NCBI RefSeq assembly: GCF_900129495.1
Contig: NZ_FQVX01000003.1
Coordinates: 1-64,000, forward strand
Source: Geodermatophilus nigrescens
Lineage (GTDB): Bacteria; Actinomycetota; Actinomycetes; Mycobacteriales; Geodermatophilaceae
DNA length: 64,000 nt
Reading direction: 5' to 3'
The first letter of the stretch is position 1. Each line of letters starts with the position of its first letter. This document shows, in pieces, positions 16,859 to 24,642 of this stretch. The notes under the pieces were generated by a model. The model was not told where the DNA came from, ran no database searches, and saw only the letters and a list, made by a program, of their open reading frames with translations. The position numbers and the translations under genes were made by a program.

Positions 16859-17513
16859 CCCGATCCGCCTGGTGATCGTCGACGACCACGCCATCGTCCG
16901 GCAGGGCCTGCGCTCGATCCTGGAGCGCGAGCCCGACGTCGAGGTGGTGGGCGAGGCGGCCACCGCGGCCGACGCGCTCGACCTGGTGGCCGCCGTCCGG
17001 CCGCACATCGTGCTGCTGGACCTCAAGCTCTCGGCGGGCTCCGACGTGGCCGGGCTCGCGCTGTGCGGCGAGCTCACCGCCCGCGTCCCGGCCCCGGGCG
17101 TGCTGGTGGTGACCACGTTCCTCGACGAGCGGCTGCTGCTGGAGGCCATCCAGCGCGGCGCCCGCGGGTACGTGCTCAAGGACGTCGACGCCGTCGCGCT
17201 GGTGGCCGCGATCCGCGCCGTCCGCCGCGGGGAGAGCGCCTTCGACAGCCACAGCGCGGCGATGGTGGTGCGCTCCCTGGCCGCCCCGGCGCCGGCGCGG
17301 CCGTCGTCGTCGCCGTCGTCGCCGGAGCTCACCGCCCGGGAACGGGAGGTGCTGGCGCTGCTGGCGCGCGGGCTGTCCAACGAGGCGATCGGCCGGGAGC
17401 TCTACATCTCCGCGACGACGGCGAAGTTCCACGTCACCAACCTCATGCGCAAGCTGGCGGTCTCCCGGCGGGCCGAGGCCGTCTACGCCGGGTCGAAGCT
17501 CGGCCTCATCTGA
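16851..17513 (+). CDS. NarL/LuxR-family response regulator
   Basis: 220 residues. The receiver domain has acidic DDH at 11-13, the phospho-acceptor Asp in VLLDLKLS, a Thr in VVTTF and a Lys in VLKDVD. A Ser/Pro linker leads to the LuxR helix-turn-helix LTAREREVLALLARGLSNEAIGRELYISATTAKFHVTNLMRKL. GTG 16851 has GGAGG six bases upstream and overlaps the kinase gene. It is the cognate output of the GAF kinase and a likely activator of the ADH operon, possibly through the GTGACG palindrome (inference). Confidence 0.92.
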   Translation: MDDPIRLVIVDDHAIVRQGLRSILEREPDVEVVGEAATAADALDLVAAVRPHIVLLDLKLSAGSDVAGLALCGELTARVPAPGVLVVTTFLDERLLLEAIQRGARGYVLKDVDAVALVAAIRAVRRGESAFDSHSAAMVVRSLAAPAPARPSSSPSSPELTAREREVLALLARGLSNEAIGRELYISATTAKFHVTNLMRKLAVSRRAEAVYAGSKLGLI

Positions 17514-17547
17514 CGGCCGGGCGGGACCACCGGGGACCCCTTACGGT

Positions 17548-17561
17548 GTGACGCACGTCAC
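17548..17561. promoter_or_regulatory. GTGACGCACGTCAC palindrome upstream of the GH15 gene
   Basis: A perfect GTGACG-CA-CGTCAC site lies 30 bp before the GH15 start, matching the site at 14176 in both half-sites. Candidate CRP-like or response-regulator operator. Confidence 0.4.
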
Positions 17562-17590
17562 TCGGACGGGGGACACCGCCAGGAGCCGCC

Positions 17591-19810
17591 ATGACCTCCA
17601 CCAGCTCGCCCCGAGCGGGACGCCGCCGGGCCCTCCTGGCCGCCGCCGTCGGCGTCCTCGTCCTCGGGGCGGCCCCCGCGGCGGCGAACGCCCCCGCCGG
17701 AGGCCCGCCGGAGGGCGCGGACCAGGCGCCCGGGTACCCGGGTGAGGCGGCCGACTGGTCGCCGGGGGACAAGGACGGCTTCGGGACGGCGATCGGCGCC
17801 CTCGACAGCACCGCCTGGTACACGCTGAACGACGGGACGCTGAGCGAGGTCTTCGCCCCGCGGATCGACACCCCGAGCTCCCGCGACACCCAGTTCGTCG
17901 TCTCCGACGGCGCCACCTTCGCCGAGCGCGAGGACGAGGCGACCGACTCCGTCGTCGAGCTCGTCGACGAGCGGGCGCTGGTGTACCGCCAGGTCAACAC
18001 CGCCACCAGCGGCCGCTACCGGATCACCAAGACCTACACCACCGACCCCGACCGGTCCGCGGTGCTCGTGGACGTGCGGTTCGAGTCCCTCGACGGGCAG
18101 CCCTACGACGTCTACCTGCTGCACGACGCCGCCCTCGGGCTCAACGCCAACGACGACACCGGCCGCTCCGACGGCGGGCGGCTGCTGGCCACCGACGGCG
18201 CGCTGAGCAGCGCCGTCGTCACCTCCACCGGCCTGACCGACACCTCCACCGGCTACCTCGAGCGCAGCGACGGCTGGGCCGACCTGCGCGACGACTTCGT
18301 GCTCGACGACGCGTGGGAGGCGCGGACCCCCGGCAACGTGGTGCAGATCGGGCGGACCGCCCTCACCGGGGTCGCGGGCGGGCAGGACCTGACCCTCGCC
18401 CTCGGCTTCGGGACGACCGAGGACGACGCCGCGCAGGCCGCCGACGCCGCGCTCGACCGCGGCTTCGACGACGCGCTGGCCGCCTACAGCGAGGGCTGGC
18501 ACGGCTACCTCGACGGCCTGGCGCCCGTGCCGGCCAGCGCCGGGCAGTGGCGCACGGAGTACCTCGTCTCGGCGATGGTCGTCGCGGCCAGCGAGGACAA
18601 GACCTTCCGCGGCGGGTTCATCGCCTCCCCGGGCAAGCCGTGGGCCTGGGCGAACGAGCTGCAGCACTTCCCCGTGTACCACCAGGTCTGGTCCCGGGAC
18701 CTGTACCAGCACGCGACCGCCCTGATCGCGATGGGCGACGAGGCGGCCGCCGAGCGGGCGCTGGACCACCTGTGGACGGTCCAGCAACGTCCCGACGGGT
18801 CGTTCCCGCAGAACGCCCGGCTCGACGGCGAGGCCGTCTTCGGCGGGCTGCAGATGGACGAGGTCGCGCTGCCGATCGTGCTGGCCTGGCAGCTCGGCCG
18901 CACCGGCCCTGAGGACTGGGAGCGGGTGCGGCTGTCGGCGGACTTCATCGTGGCCGAGGGCCCGGACACCGAGCAGGAGCGCTGGGAGAACCTGGCCGGC
19001 TGGTCGCCCAACACCATCGCGGCCGAGATCGCGGGCCTGGTCACCGCGGCCGACATCGCCCGCGACAACGGCGACGACGCCCGCGCGGGCACCTACCTGG
19101 CCACCGCCGACGACTGGCGGGCGCGGCTGGCCGAGTGGACGGTGACGACCACCGGCCCGCTCTCGCCCGAGCCGTACTACCTGCGCATCACCGACGACGG
19201 GGACGCCGACGCCGGCACGCAGATCCAGATCGCCGACGGCGGCCCGCTGGTCGACCAGCGCGAGGTGCTCGACCCGAGCTTCCTCGACCTGGTGCGGCTC
19301 GGGATCGTGCCGGCCGACGACCCGGTCGTGGCGAACACCCTGCGCCTGGTCGACGAGCAGCTGGGCTACGACACCGCCAACGGGCGGTTCTGGCACCGGT
19401 CGAGCTTCGACGGGTACGGCGAGCGGGCCGACGGGACGCAGTGGGAACCGGTGGACCCCGGCTCGCGCGAGACCATCGGCCGCGGGTGGCCGCTGCTGAC
19501 CGGCGAGCGCGGCGAGTTCGAGCTGGCCCTCGGCGGCGACGCCGCGGCGACCGCCCAGGAACGGCTGGACACGATGGCCCGTGCGGCCGACGACGAGTCG
19601 TTCTTCATGGCTGAGCAGGTCTGGGACGACCAGCCGCCGTCCGCGGAGGGGACGGAGTTCGTGCCCGGCGAGCCGACGTTCTCCGCCACGCCCCTGTCGT
19701 GGACGCACGGCGGGTTCGTCCGGCTGGCGCACGCCGTCGACGCCGGCCGCCCGGTGGACACCCCCGCCGTCGTGGCCTGCCACTTCGGCACGTCCCTCTG
19801 CCCGGACTGA
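17591..19810 (+). CDS. Secreted GH15 glucoamylase/glucodextranase-like hydrolase
   Basis: 739 residues. Residues 1-33 form a signal peptide (RAGRRRALLAAAVGVLVLGAAPAAANA). An N-terminal beta-sandwich of the bacterial glucoamylase/glucodextranase type (to about residue 290) precedes an (alpha/alpha)6 catalytic domain with the substrate loop HQVWSRDLYQ, the general-acid region ERWENLAGWSPNT and the general-base Glu in FFMAEQVWD. It is predicted to release glucose from alpha-1,4 or alpha-1,6 glucans outside the cell. It is monocistronic, with a GTGACG palindrome upstream and a 23-bp-arm terminator downstream. Confidence 0.92.
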   Translation: MTSTSSPRAGRRRALLAAAVGVLVLGAAPAAANAPAGGPPEGADQAPGYPGEAADWSPGDKDGFGTAIGALDSTAWYTLNDGTLSEVFAPRIDTPSSRDTQFVVSDGATFAEREDEATDSVVELVDERALVYRQVNTATSGRYRITKTYTTDPDRSAVLVDVRFESLDGQPYDVYLLHDAALGLNANDDTGRSDGGRLLATDGALSSAVVTSTGLTDTSTGYLERSDGWADLRDDFVLDDAWEARTPGNVVQIGRTALTGVAGGQDLTLALGFGTTEDDAAQAADAALDRGFDDALAAYSEGWHGYLDGLAPVPASAGQWRTEYLVSAMVVAASEDKTFRGGFIASPGKPWAWANELQHFPVYHQVWSRDLYQHATALIAMGDEAAAERALDHLWTVQQRPDGSFPQNARLDGEAVFGGLQMDEVALPIVLAWQLGRTGPEDWERVRLSADFIVAEGPDTEQERWENLAGWSPNTIAAEIAGLVTAADIARDNGDDARAGTYLATADDWRARLAEWTVTTTGPLSPEPYYLRITDDGDADAGTQIQIADGGPLVDQREVLDPSFLDLVRLGIVPADDPVVANTLRLVDEQLGYDTANGRFWHRSSFDGYGERADGTQWEPVDPGSRETIGRGWPLLTGERGEFELALGGDAAATAQERLDTMARAADDESFFMAEQVWDDQPPSAEGTEFVPGEPTFSATPLSWTHGGFVRLAHAVDAGRPVDTPAVVACHFGTSLCPD

Positions 19811-19817
19811 CCCGGGC

Positions 19818-19864
19818 CGTGCACGTCCGCGGAGACGCCCGGGGCGTCTCCGCGGACGTGCACG
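19818..19864. terminator. Bidirectional hairpin terminator
   Basis: Perfect 23-bp arms (19818-19840 and 19842-19864) separated by one base lie between the convergent GH15 and SRPBCC genes. This is one of the longest perfect inverted repeats in the window. Confidence 0.85.
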
Positions 19865-19867
19865 ACC

Positions 19868-20332
19868 TCAGGCCTCGGCGACGCGCTTGATCGCCGCGAG
19901 CGTGGCCGGGATGCCCTCCCGCGCGGCGCGGATGCGGGCCTGCACCTGGGCCGGGGCCTCGTCGGCGCCGTAGCGCTCGGTCATGAAGGCGATGCCGTCC
20001 GGGAGGAACGCCCACGTCTCGGTGAGCCGCGTGCCGCCCTCGACCGGCTCGAGCACGTAGCCCCAGCGGGCGCGCGAGCCACCGACCAGCCAGGCGAAAT
20101 CCCGGCCGCGGTCGGCGACGTCCACCCGGCTGCGGGTCTCCCAGGTCCGCTCCGGCGTGACGTTCCGGCCGGTGAACCAGTCGCCGGCCCGGCCGGTGGC
20201 GCCCTCGTCCCACCAGCAGGCCACGCAGACGGGGCTCCACTCGCCGGTGCGGGTCACGTCGCTGACCAGGTCGTACAGCGCCTCCGGGGAGGCGGCGACG
20301 ACGACGGAGTCCGAGTGCGTCAGGTCGGTCAC
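19868..20332 (-). CDS. SRPBCC (polyketide cyclase/START-like) protein
   Basis: 154 residues with the SRPBCC helix-grip pattern: N-terminal VVVAASPEALYDLVSDVTRTGEWSP and C-terminal VEGGTRLTETWAFLP. No catalytic residues can be named, as the family binds hydrophobic ligands in a cavity. GTG 20332 is the start. It is the last gene of the minus-strand group that runs from the NDMA-type methanol dehydrogenase, 16 nt after the VWA gene. CoxG-like SRPBCC proteins accompany MoxR/VWA pairs elsewhere, so a shared role is possible. Confidence 0.8.
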   Translation of the reverse strand: MTDLTHSDSVVVAASPEALYDLVSDVTRTGEWSPVCVACWWDEGATGRAGDWFTGRNVTPERTWETRSRVDVADRGRDFAWLVGGSRARWGYVLEPVEGGTRLTETWAFLPDGIAFMTERYGADEAPAQVQARIRAAREGIPATLAAIKRVAEA

Positions 20333-20348
20333 GCGGTGCAGTCTGCCG

Positions 20349-21860
20349 TCAGCGCCGGGAGGCGCGGGTGACCACGTCGGTCGCCCAGCTCTCCAGCCCG
20401 CTGTGGTCGCGGATGACCTCCACCCGGTCGCAGTGCTCGGCGTAGGCCGGCAGGTCGCAGCCGCCCAGCGCCCAGGAGTACCGCGGCTCGGGGGTCAGCC
20501 AGATCGTCTCGCGCACCCGCCGGGTCAGGTCGGCGAAGACGTCGAGGCGCGGGGCGTTGCCGTTGCCGCGGCCGTCGCCGAGGACGAGCAGCGTCGAGCG
20601 GCGGCTGAAGGCGCCGGAGTGGTCGGCGGCCAGCCGGGCGAACACCGTGCCGTAGTCGCTGGAGGCGTCGACGTCGATCACGTCCCCGCCGAACACCAGC
20701 CCGAGGGCGTGCTCGAGCGGGTGCTCGTCGAACAGGTCGGTGATCTCGACGACGTCGTCGACGAAGGCGAACGTGCGCACCTGCGCGAACAGGTCCTGCA
20801 GGGCGTGGACGACGTGCAGGCTGAAGCGCGCCGCCGTCCGCACCGACAGGCTGACGTCGGCGACCACGACCAGGCGCGGCTTGTCCTCCGCCAGCCGGGT
20901 GGTGACCGGCCGGAACGGGACGCCGTCGTAGCGCAGGTTGCGGCGCATCGTGCGGGAGACGTCGACCCGCCCGCGCGGGGACTGGCGCTTGCGGTGGGTG
21001 AGCCCGCCGTGCAGCGAGCCGGCCAGCCGGCGCAGCGAGTCCTCGATCCGCGCCCGCTCGGCCTCGGTGATCCGCTCCACCGGTGCCCGCGCGAGCTCGC
21101 GCTCCTCGACTGCCAGGTCGGTCAGCTCCGCCAGCTTCTGCAGATGCGCGGCCAGCAGCTCGGGCAGGTCCTCGATGACCCCGGCCAGCGAGCGGCGCAG
21201 CAGCTCGGCGAGCTCCGGGTCGAGGTCGTCGACCGGGTCGGCCAGCCAGTTCCGCAGGGCCTGCTGCTGGGCGACGGTGAGCTCGAGGTCCAGCGGGGTG
21301 CCGCCGGCGCGCACCAGGTCACCGGGCAGCCCCGGGTCGTGCAGCCGGGACACCTCCAGCTGCACCTGCTGCGCGTCGTCGGCCGGGCCCGCCGGGCTCT
21401 CCGAGGACAGCACGATCTGCTGGGTCAGCGAGGCCAGGTCGAGCTTGTTCGCCTCCTGGTGCAGGTTGTACTGCGCGGCCAGGTCCTCGGGCCGGAAGAA
21501 GTCGCGGATGTCGACCGGCTTGCCGTGGCTGTGCCCCTCCTGGACGTCGGTGGGCGGCTCGGCCGACCAGGTCATCCGGGTGAGCTCGCCGGTGTCCTCG
21601 AGGTCGTCGTGCGCGTGCCCGTGCTCCTCCTCGGCGGGCACCACCGGCCGGAGCGTGAAGAAGCGGTCGAAGGTGTCGGCGAAGACCTCGGCGTCGCGGC
21701 GGTCCTTGAGCAGCGCGGCGCCGAGGGCGGCCTCCAGCGCGTCGCGGTCGCCGACCCGCACCGCGGCCGCCGCCTCGAAGGCGTCGATCGCCTCCGCCGT
21801 GGAGATCCGCATGCCGCGCAGCCGCAGCAGCCGGACGAACCGGTGCAGGGCGTCCTCCAC
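20349..21860 (-). CDS. VWA domain protein paired with MoxR (MadC-like)
   Basis: 503 residues. The N-terminal 60 residues are helical (FVRLLRLRGMRISTAEAIDAFEAA), resembling CoxE-like proteins. His/acidic motifs EEEHGHAHDD and EGHSHGK follow near residues 78 and 108. A long helical middle leads to a C-terminal VWA domain with MIDAS-like DVSLSVR, in which the usual final Ser-x-Ser position is altered. GTG 21860 starts one base after the MoxR stop. The pair follows an iron alcohol dehydrogenase gene and probably acts in loading metal into it (inference). The name MadC is from memory. Confidence 0.85.
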   Translation of the reverse strand: MEDALHRFVRLLRLRGMRISTAEAIDAFEAAAAVRVGDRDALEAALGAALLKDRRDAEVFADTFDRFFTLRPVVPAEEEHGHAHDDLEDTGELTRMTWSAEPPTDVQEGHSHGKPVDIRDFFRPEDLAAQYNLHQEANKLDLASLTQQIVLSSESPAGPADDAQQVQLEVSRLHDPGLPGDLVRAGGTPLDLELTVAQQQALRNWLADPVDDLDPELAELLRRSLAGVIEDLPELLAAHLQKLAELTDLAVEERELARAPVERITEAERARIEDSLRRLAGSLHGGLTHRKRQSPRGRVDVSRTMRRNLRYDGVPFRPVTTRLAEDKPRLVVVADVSLSVRTAARFSLHVVHALQDLFAQVRTFAFVDDVVEITDLFDEHPLEHALGLVFGGDVIDVDASSDYGTVFARLAADHSGAFSRRSTLLVLGDGRGNGNAPRLDVFADLTRRVRETIWLTPEPRYSWALGGCDLPAYAEHCDRVEVIRDHSGLESWATDVVTRASRR

Positions 21861-21861
21861 G

Positions 21862-23106
21862 TCAGACCGGCCGGCGCCGTGCGCCGCCCCGGGAGCCGGC
21901 GGGGAACGAGCGCGCCCCCTGACCGGTGCCCACCTGCCGCCGCGGCGCCGGCTCCGGGACCTCGGCCGACCCCTGCTGGCCGTAGTAGTTGCGGTCGTGG
22001 CGGCCGGGGCGGTCCTTGGCGGCGCGGGCCCGCCGGCCGTCGTCGTCGGGGTGCTCGTGGTCGTGGGGGTGCGGGTGGTCGTGGTCGTGCGTGTGCCCGC
22101 CGTGGGTGTGCCCGCCGTGCGAGTGGCTGTGCCCGAGCGAGGCCGGGACCTCGGCGTTGGGGTCGACCAGCCGGGGCAGCGCCTCGCGGGAGCGCTGCAC
22201 GTCGCGCTCGTACTTCGCGACGACGGAGACGGTGTCCGACAGCACCTCGGCGGTCAGCTCGGACACGCCGAGCACCGCGAGCGTGCGCGCCCAGTCGATG
22301 GTCTCGGAGATGCTCGGGGCCTTGCGGAGGTCCAGGCCGCGCAGCCCGCGGACGATCTCGACCAGCCGGCGGGCCGTTGCCTCGGCGAGACCGGTGCGCT
22401 TGGAGCGCAGGATCTCCAGCTCGCGGTCGGCGTCGGGGTACTCGAGGAACAGGTGCAGGCAGCGGCGCTTGAGCGCGGCCGACAGGTCGCGGGTGTTGTT
22501 GCTGGTCAGGACGACGTAGGGCGGCTGCTGCGCGACGAAGGTGCCGATCTCGGGCACCGACACCTGGTACTCGGCGAGCATCTCCAGCAGCACGGCCTCC
22601 AGCGCCTCGTCGGCGCGGTCCACCTCGTCGACGAGCAGCACCACCGGCTCGGGCGAGCGCACCGCCTCCAGCAGCGGCCGGGGCGCGAGGAAGCGCTCGT
22701 TGAAGAACGCACTGTCCGCGCCGGCCACCCGCTCCACGGCCGCCTCCAGCGTGTCGGCGTCGGCCAGCAGCTGGGCGGTGCGCTCGCGCAGGATCTGCGT
22801 GTAGAGCAGCTGCTTGCCGTAGTCCCACTCGTAGAGGGCCTTGGTCTCGTCCTGGCCCTCGTAGCACTGCAGGCGCAGCAGCCGGCGACCCGTGGCGGCG
22901 GCCAGCGTCTTGGCCAGCTCGGTCTTGCCGACCCCGGCCGGGCCCTCGAGCAGCAGCGGCTTGGCCAGCCGGGTCATGACGAAGGTCGTCGTCGCCAGGC
23001 GGCGGTCGGTGACGTACCCCTGCCCGGCGAAGGCGCGGGCGACGTCGTCGGGGTCGGCGAAGACCCCCGGCGCCGGGTCGGGGTGGACGGGCTGCACGGT
23101 CAACAC
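21862..23106 (-). CDS. MoxR-type AAA ATPase with histidine-rich tail (MadB-like)
   Basis: 414 residues. The AAA+ core has Walker A EGPAGVGKTE (about residue 54), CYEGQDETKALYEWDYGKQ, Walker B LLVDEVDRADE (about 155) and sensor VLTSNNTRD. After the core, residues of about 300-345 hold a run with 13 His in roughly 30 positions (GHSHSHGGHTHGGHTHDH and on), then a basic disordered end. Such tails bind Ni, Zn, Co or Fe ions. GTG 23106 gives VLTVQPVHPD. Position between an iron ADH and a VWA gene suggests an ATP-driven metal insertase for that dehydrogenase. Confidence 0.88.
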   Translation of the reverse strand: MLTVQPVHPDPAPGVFADPDDVARAFAGQGYVTDRRLATTTFVMTRLAKPLLLEGPAGVGKTELAKTLAAATGRRLLRLQCYEGQDETKALYEWDYGKQLLYTQILRERTAQLLADADTLEAAVERVAGADSAFFNERFLAPRPLLEAVRSPEPVVLLVDEVDRADEALEAVLLEMLAEYQVSVPEIGTFVAQQPPYVVLTSNNTRDLSAALKRRCLHLFLEYPDADRELEILRSKRTGLAEATARRLVEIVRGLRGLDLRKAPSISETIDWARTLAVLGVSELTAEVLSDTVSVVAKYERDVQRSREALPRLVDPNAEVPASLGHSHSHGGHTHGGHTHDHDHPHPHDHEHPDDDGRRARAAKDRPGRHDRNYYGQQGSAEVPEPAPRRQVGTGQGARSFPAGSRGGARRRPV

Positions 23107-23183
23107 GGCTCCAGGGAGGGCAGGGGAGGGCAGACGGCGGAGGGGCGGGGCGACGTCGCGTCGCCCCGCCCCCGCAGGGCCGG

Positions 23184-24476
23184 TCAGGACAGCAGGTCGT
23201 CGAGGTCGCCGTTCATCGAGTGCTCGACGACGGGGCGCACGGTCTCGAACGTGCACTCCTTGGCGTTGCCGGGCGTGCAGGCGTCGCCGAGCACGTGCCG
23301 GGTGATCCGGTCGACGTCGGCGTCGTCGCCGGTGATCACCGTGGCCTTCTCGTAGAACGCGGTCGGGCCCTGGCCCAGCCGGTTCTTCGAGTAGCTGTCC
23401 TGGGTGACGTCGGTGAACCGCTCCGGGATGCCGACGTCGCGCAGCAGCCGGATCGCCGCGGCCAGAGCGGCGTCGGCGGCCTGCGGGGCGGTCATGCCGT
23501 GGGTGTCCACGCCCATGGCCTCGGCGATGTCGGCGAAGCGCTGGTAGTGGGTGGGCATGTTGAACGCCCAGACGCGGGGCAGCGCGATGGCGTTGTTGAG
23601 GCCGTGGTGGGTGTCGTAGAAGGCGCTCACCGCGTGGCTGATCGAGTGGATGATCCCCAGGCCGCCGGAGTTGAACGCCTGCGCGGCGATGTACTGGGCG
23701 TACATCATCCCCTGCCGGCCGCCGAGGTCCTGGCCGTTCCACACCGCCTGGCGCAGGTGCTGAGCGGTCAGCTTGATCGCGTACAGGGCGTTGCCCAGCG
23801 ACGGCGGGAAGTCCAGCCGGGAGACGTAGGGCTCGCTGGCGTGCGCGAGGACGTCGAACCCGCACTGGGCGGTGTAGTCGATCGGGCAGTCGTAGTAGAG
23901 GACCGGGTCGTCGATCGCCAGCGTGGCCAGGCAGTGGTCGTCGAACGCCACGTACTTGTGCGGGTTGTCCGGGTCGGTCGTGGTGTCGGTGATGACGTAG
24001 GCCCACGAGGTCTCCGACCCGGTGCCGGCCGTCGTGGAGACGGCGATGTGCGGCGGGTTCCTCGGGTTCTCCGACTGGTTGAAGCCCTCGAACTCGTTGA
24101 CGCTGCGGCCGTCGTGGGCCACCGAGATGCGCGCGCCCTTGCAGGCGTCGTGGCTGGAGCCGCCGCCGATGGAGACGAAGCTGTCGCACTGGTTCTCCTG
24201 GTACAGCGCGACGGCGTCCATGACGTTGTAGTCCTTGGGGTTGGACTCCACCTTGTCGTAGACCACGACCTCCAGCCCGTGATAGCGCATCGAGCCGGCG
24301 ATCTTCTCCACGATGTCCGAGCCGCGCAGGCCCGACGTCATGATCAGCGTCTTCTTGAAGCCGAGCTTGAGCGCCTCCGGGCCGATGATCTCGTGGGCGC
24401 CGGGGCCCATGAGTGCCCGCGGGAACGGGTGGAACTCCTTGATGGGGAACGGCCTGAGGAGTTCTTCGACCTGCAT
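23184..24476 (-). CDS. mno: NDMA-dependent methanol/alcohol dehydrogenase (iron family)
   Basis: 430 residues starting MQVEELLRPFPIKEFHPFPRA, the characteristic N-terminus of actinobacterial nicotinoprotein methanol dehydrogenases (MDO/MNO). NAD-site GGGSSHDACKGARI, TTAGTGSETSWAYVITD and metal-binding residues in QCGFDVLAHASEPYVS and GIIHSISHAVSAFYDTHHGLNN are all present. These decameric enzymes keep NADPH/NAD bound and use an external acceptor, now taken to be mycofactocin. The gene heads a minus-strand group with the His-rich MoxR and VWA genes and lies 2 kb from mftR-mftA, supporting that link. The exact substrate (methanol, formaldehyde dismutation or larger alcohols) is not readable. 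Confidence 0.92.
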   Translation of the reverse strand: MQVEELLRPFPIKEFHPFPRALMGPGAHEIIGPEALKLGFKKTLIMTSGLRGSDIVEKIAGSMRYHGLEVVVYDKVESNPKDYNVMDAVALYQENQCDSFVSIGGGSSHDACKGARISVAHDGRSVNEFEGFNQSENPRNPPHIAVSTTAGTGSETSWAYVITDTTTDPDNPHKYVAFDDHCLATLAIDDPVLYYDCPIDYTAQCGFDVLAHASEPYVSRLDFPPSLGNALYAIKLTAQHLRQAVWNGQDLGGRQGMMYAQYIAAQAFNSGGLGIIHSISHAVSAFYDTHHGLNNAIALPRVWAFNMPTHYQRFADIAEAMGVDTHGMTAPQAADAALAAAIRLLRDVGIPERFTDVTQDSYSKNRLGQGPTAFYEKATVITGDDADVDRITRHVLGDACTPGNAKECTFETVRPVVEHSMNGDLDDLLS

Positions 24477-24642
24477 GGGAGGGGTCCTTCCGTCTGCCAG
24501 GGGGAGCCGTCGGCGCACGCTATGAGCGGCGGTCCACCGACGGGCAGGGGCGGCGGGACGGAACCGGCCGACCGGAGGAGCAGGTCCGGCCACCCGGCCA
24601 GGCCCACCTGCCCGACCGGAGGGGGACGGGCATGCTGCGGGG

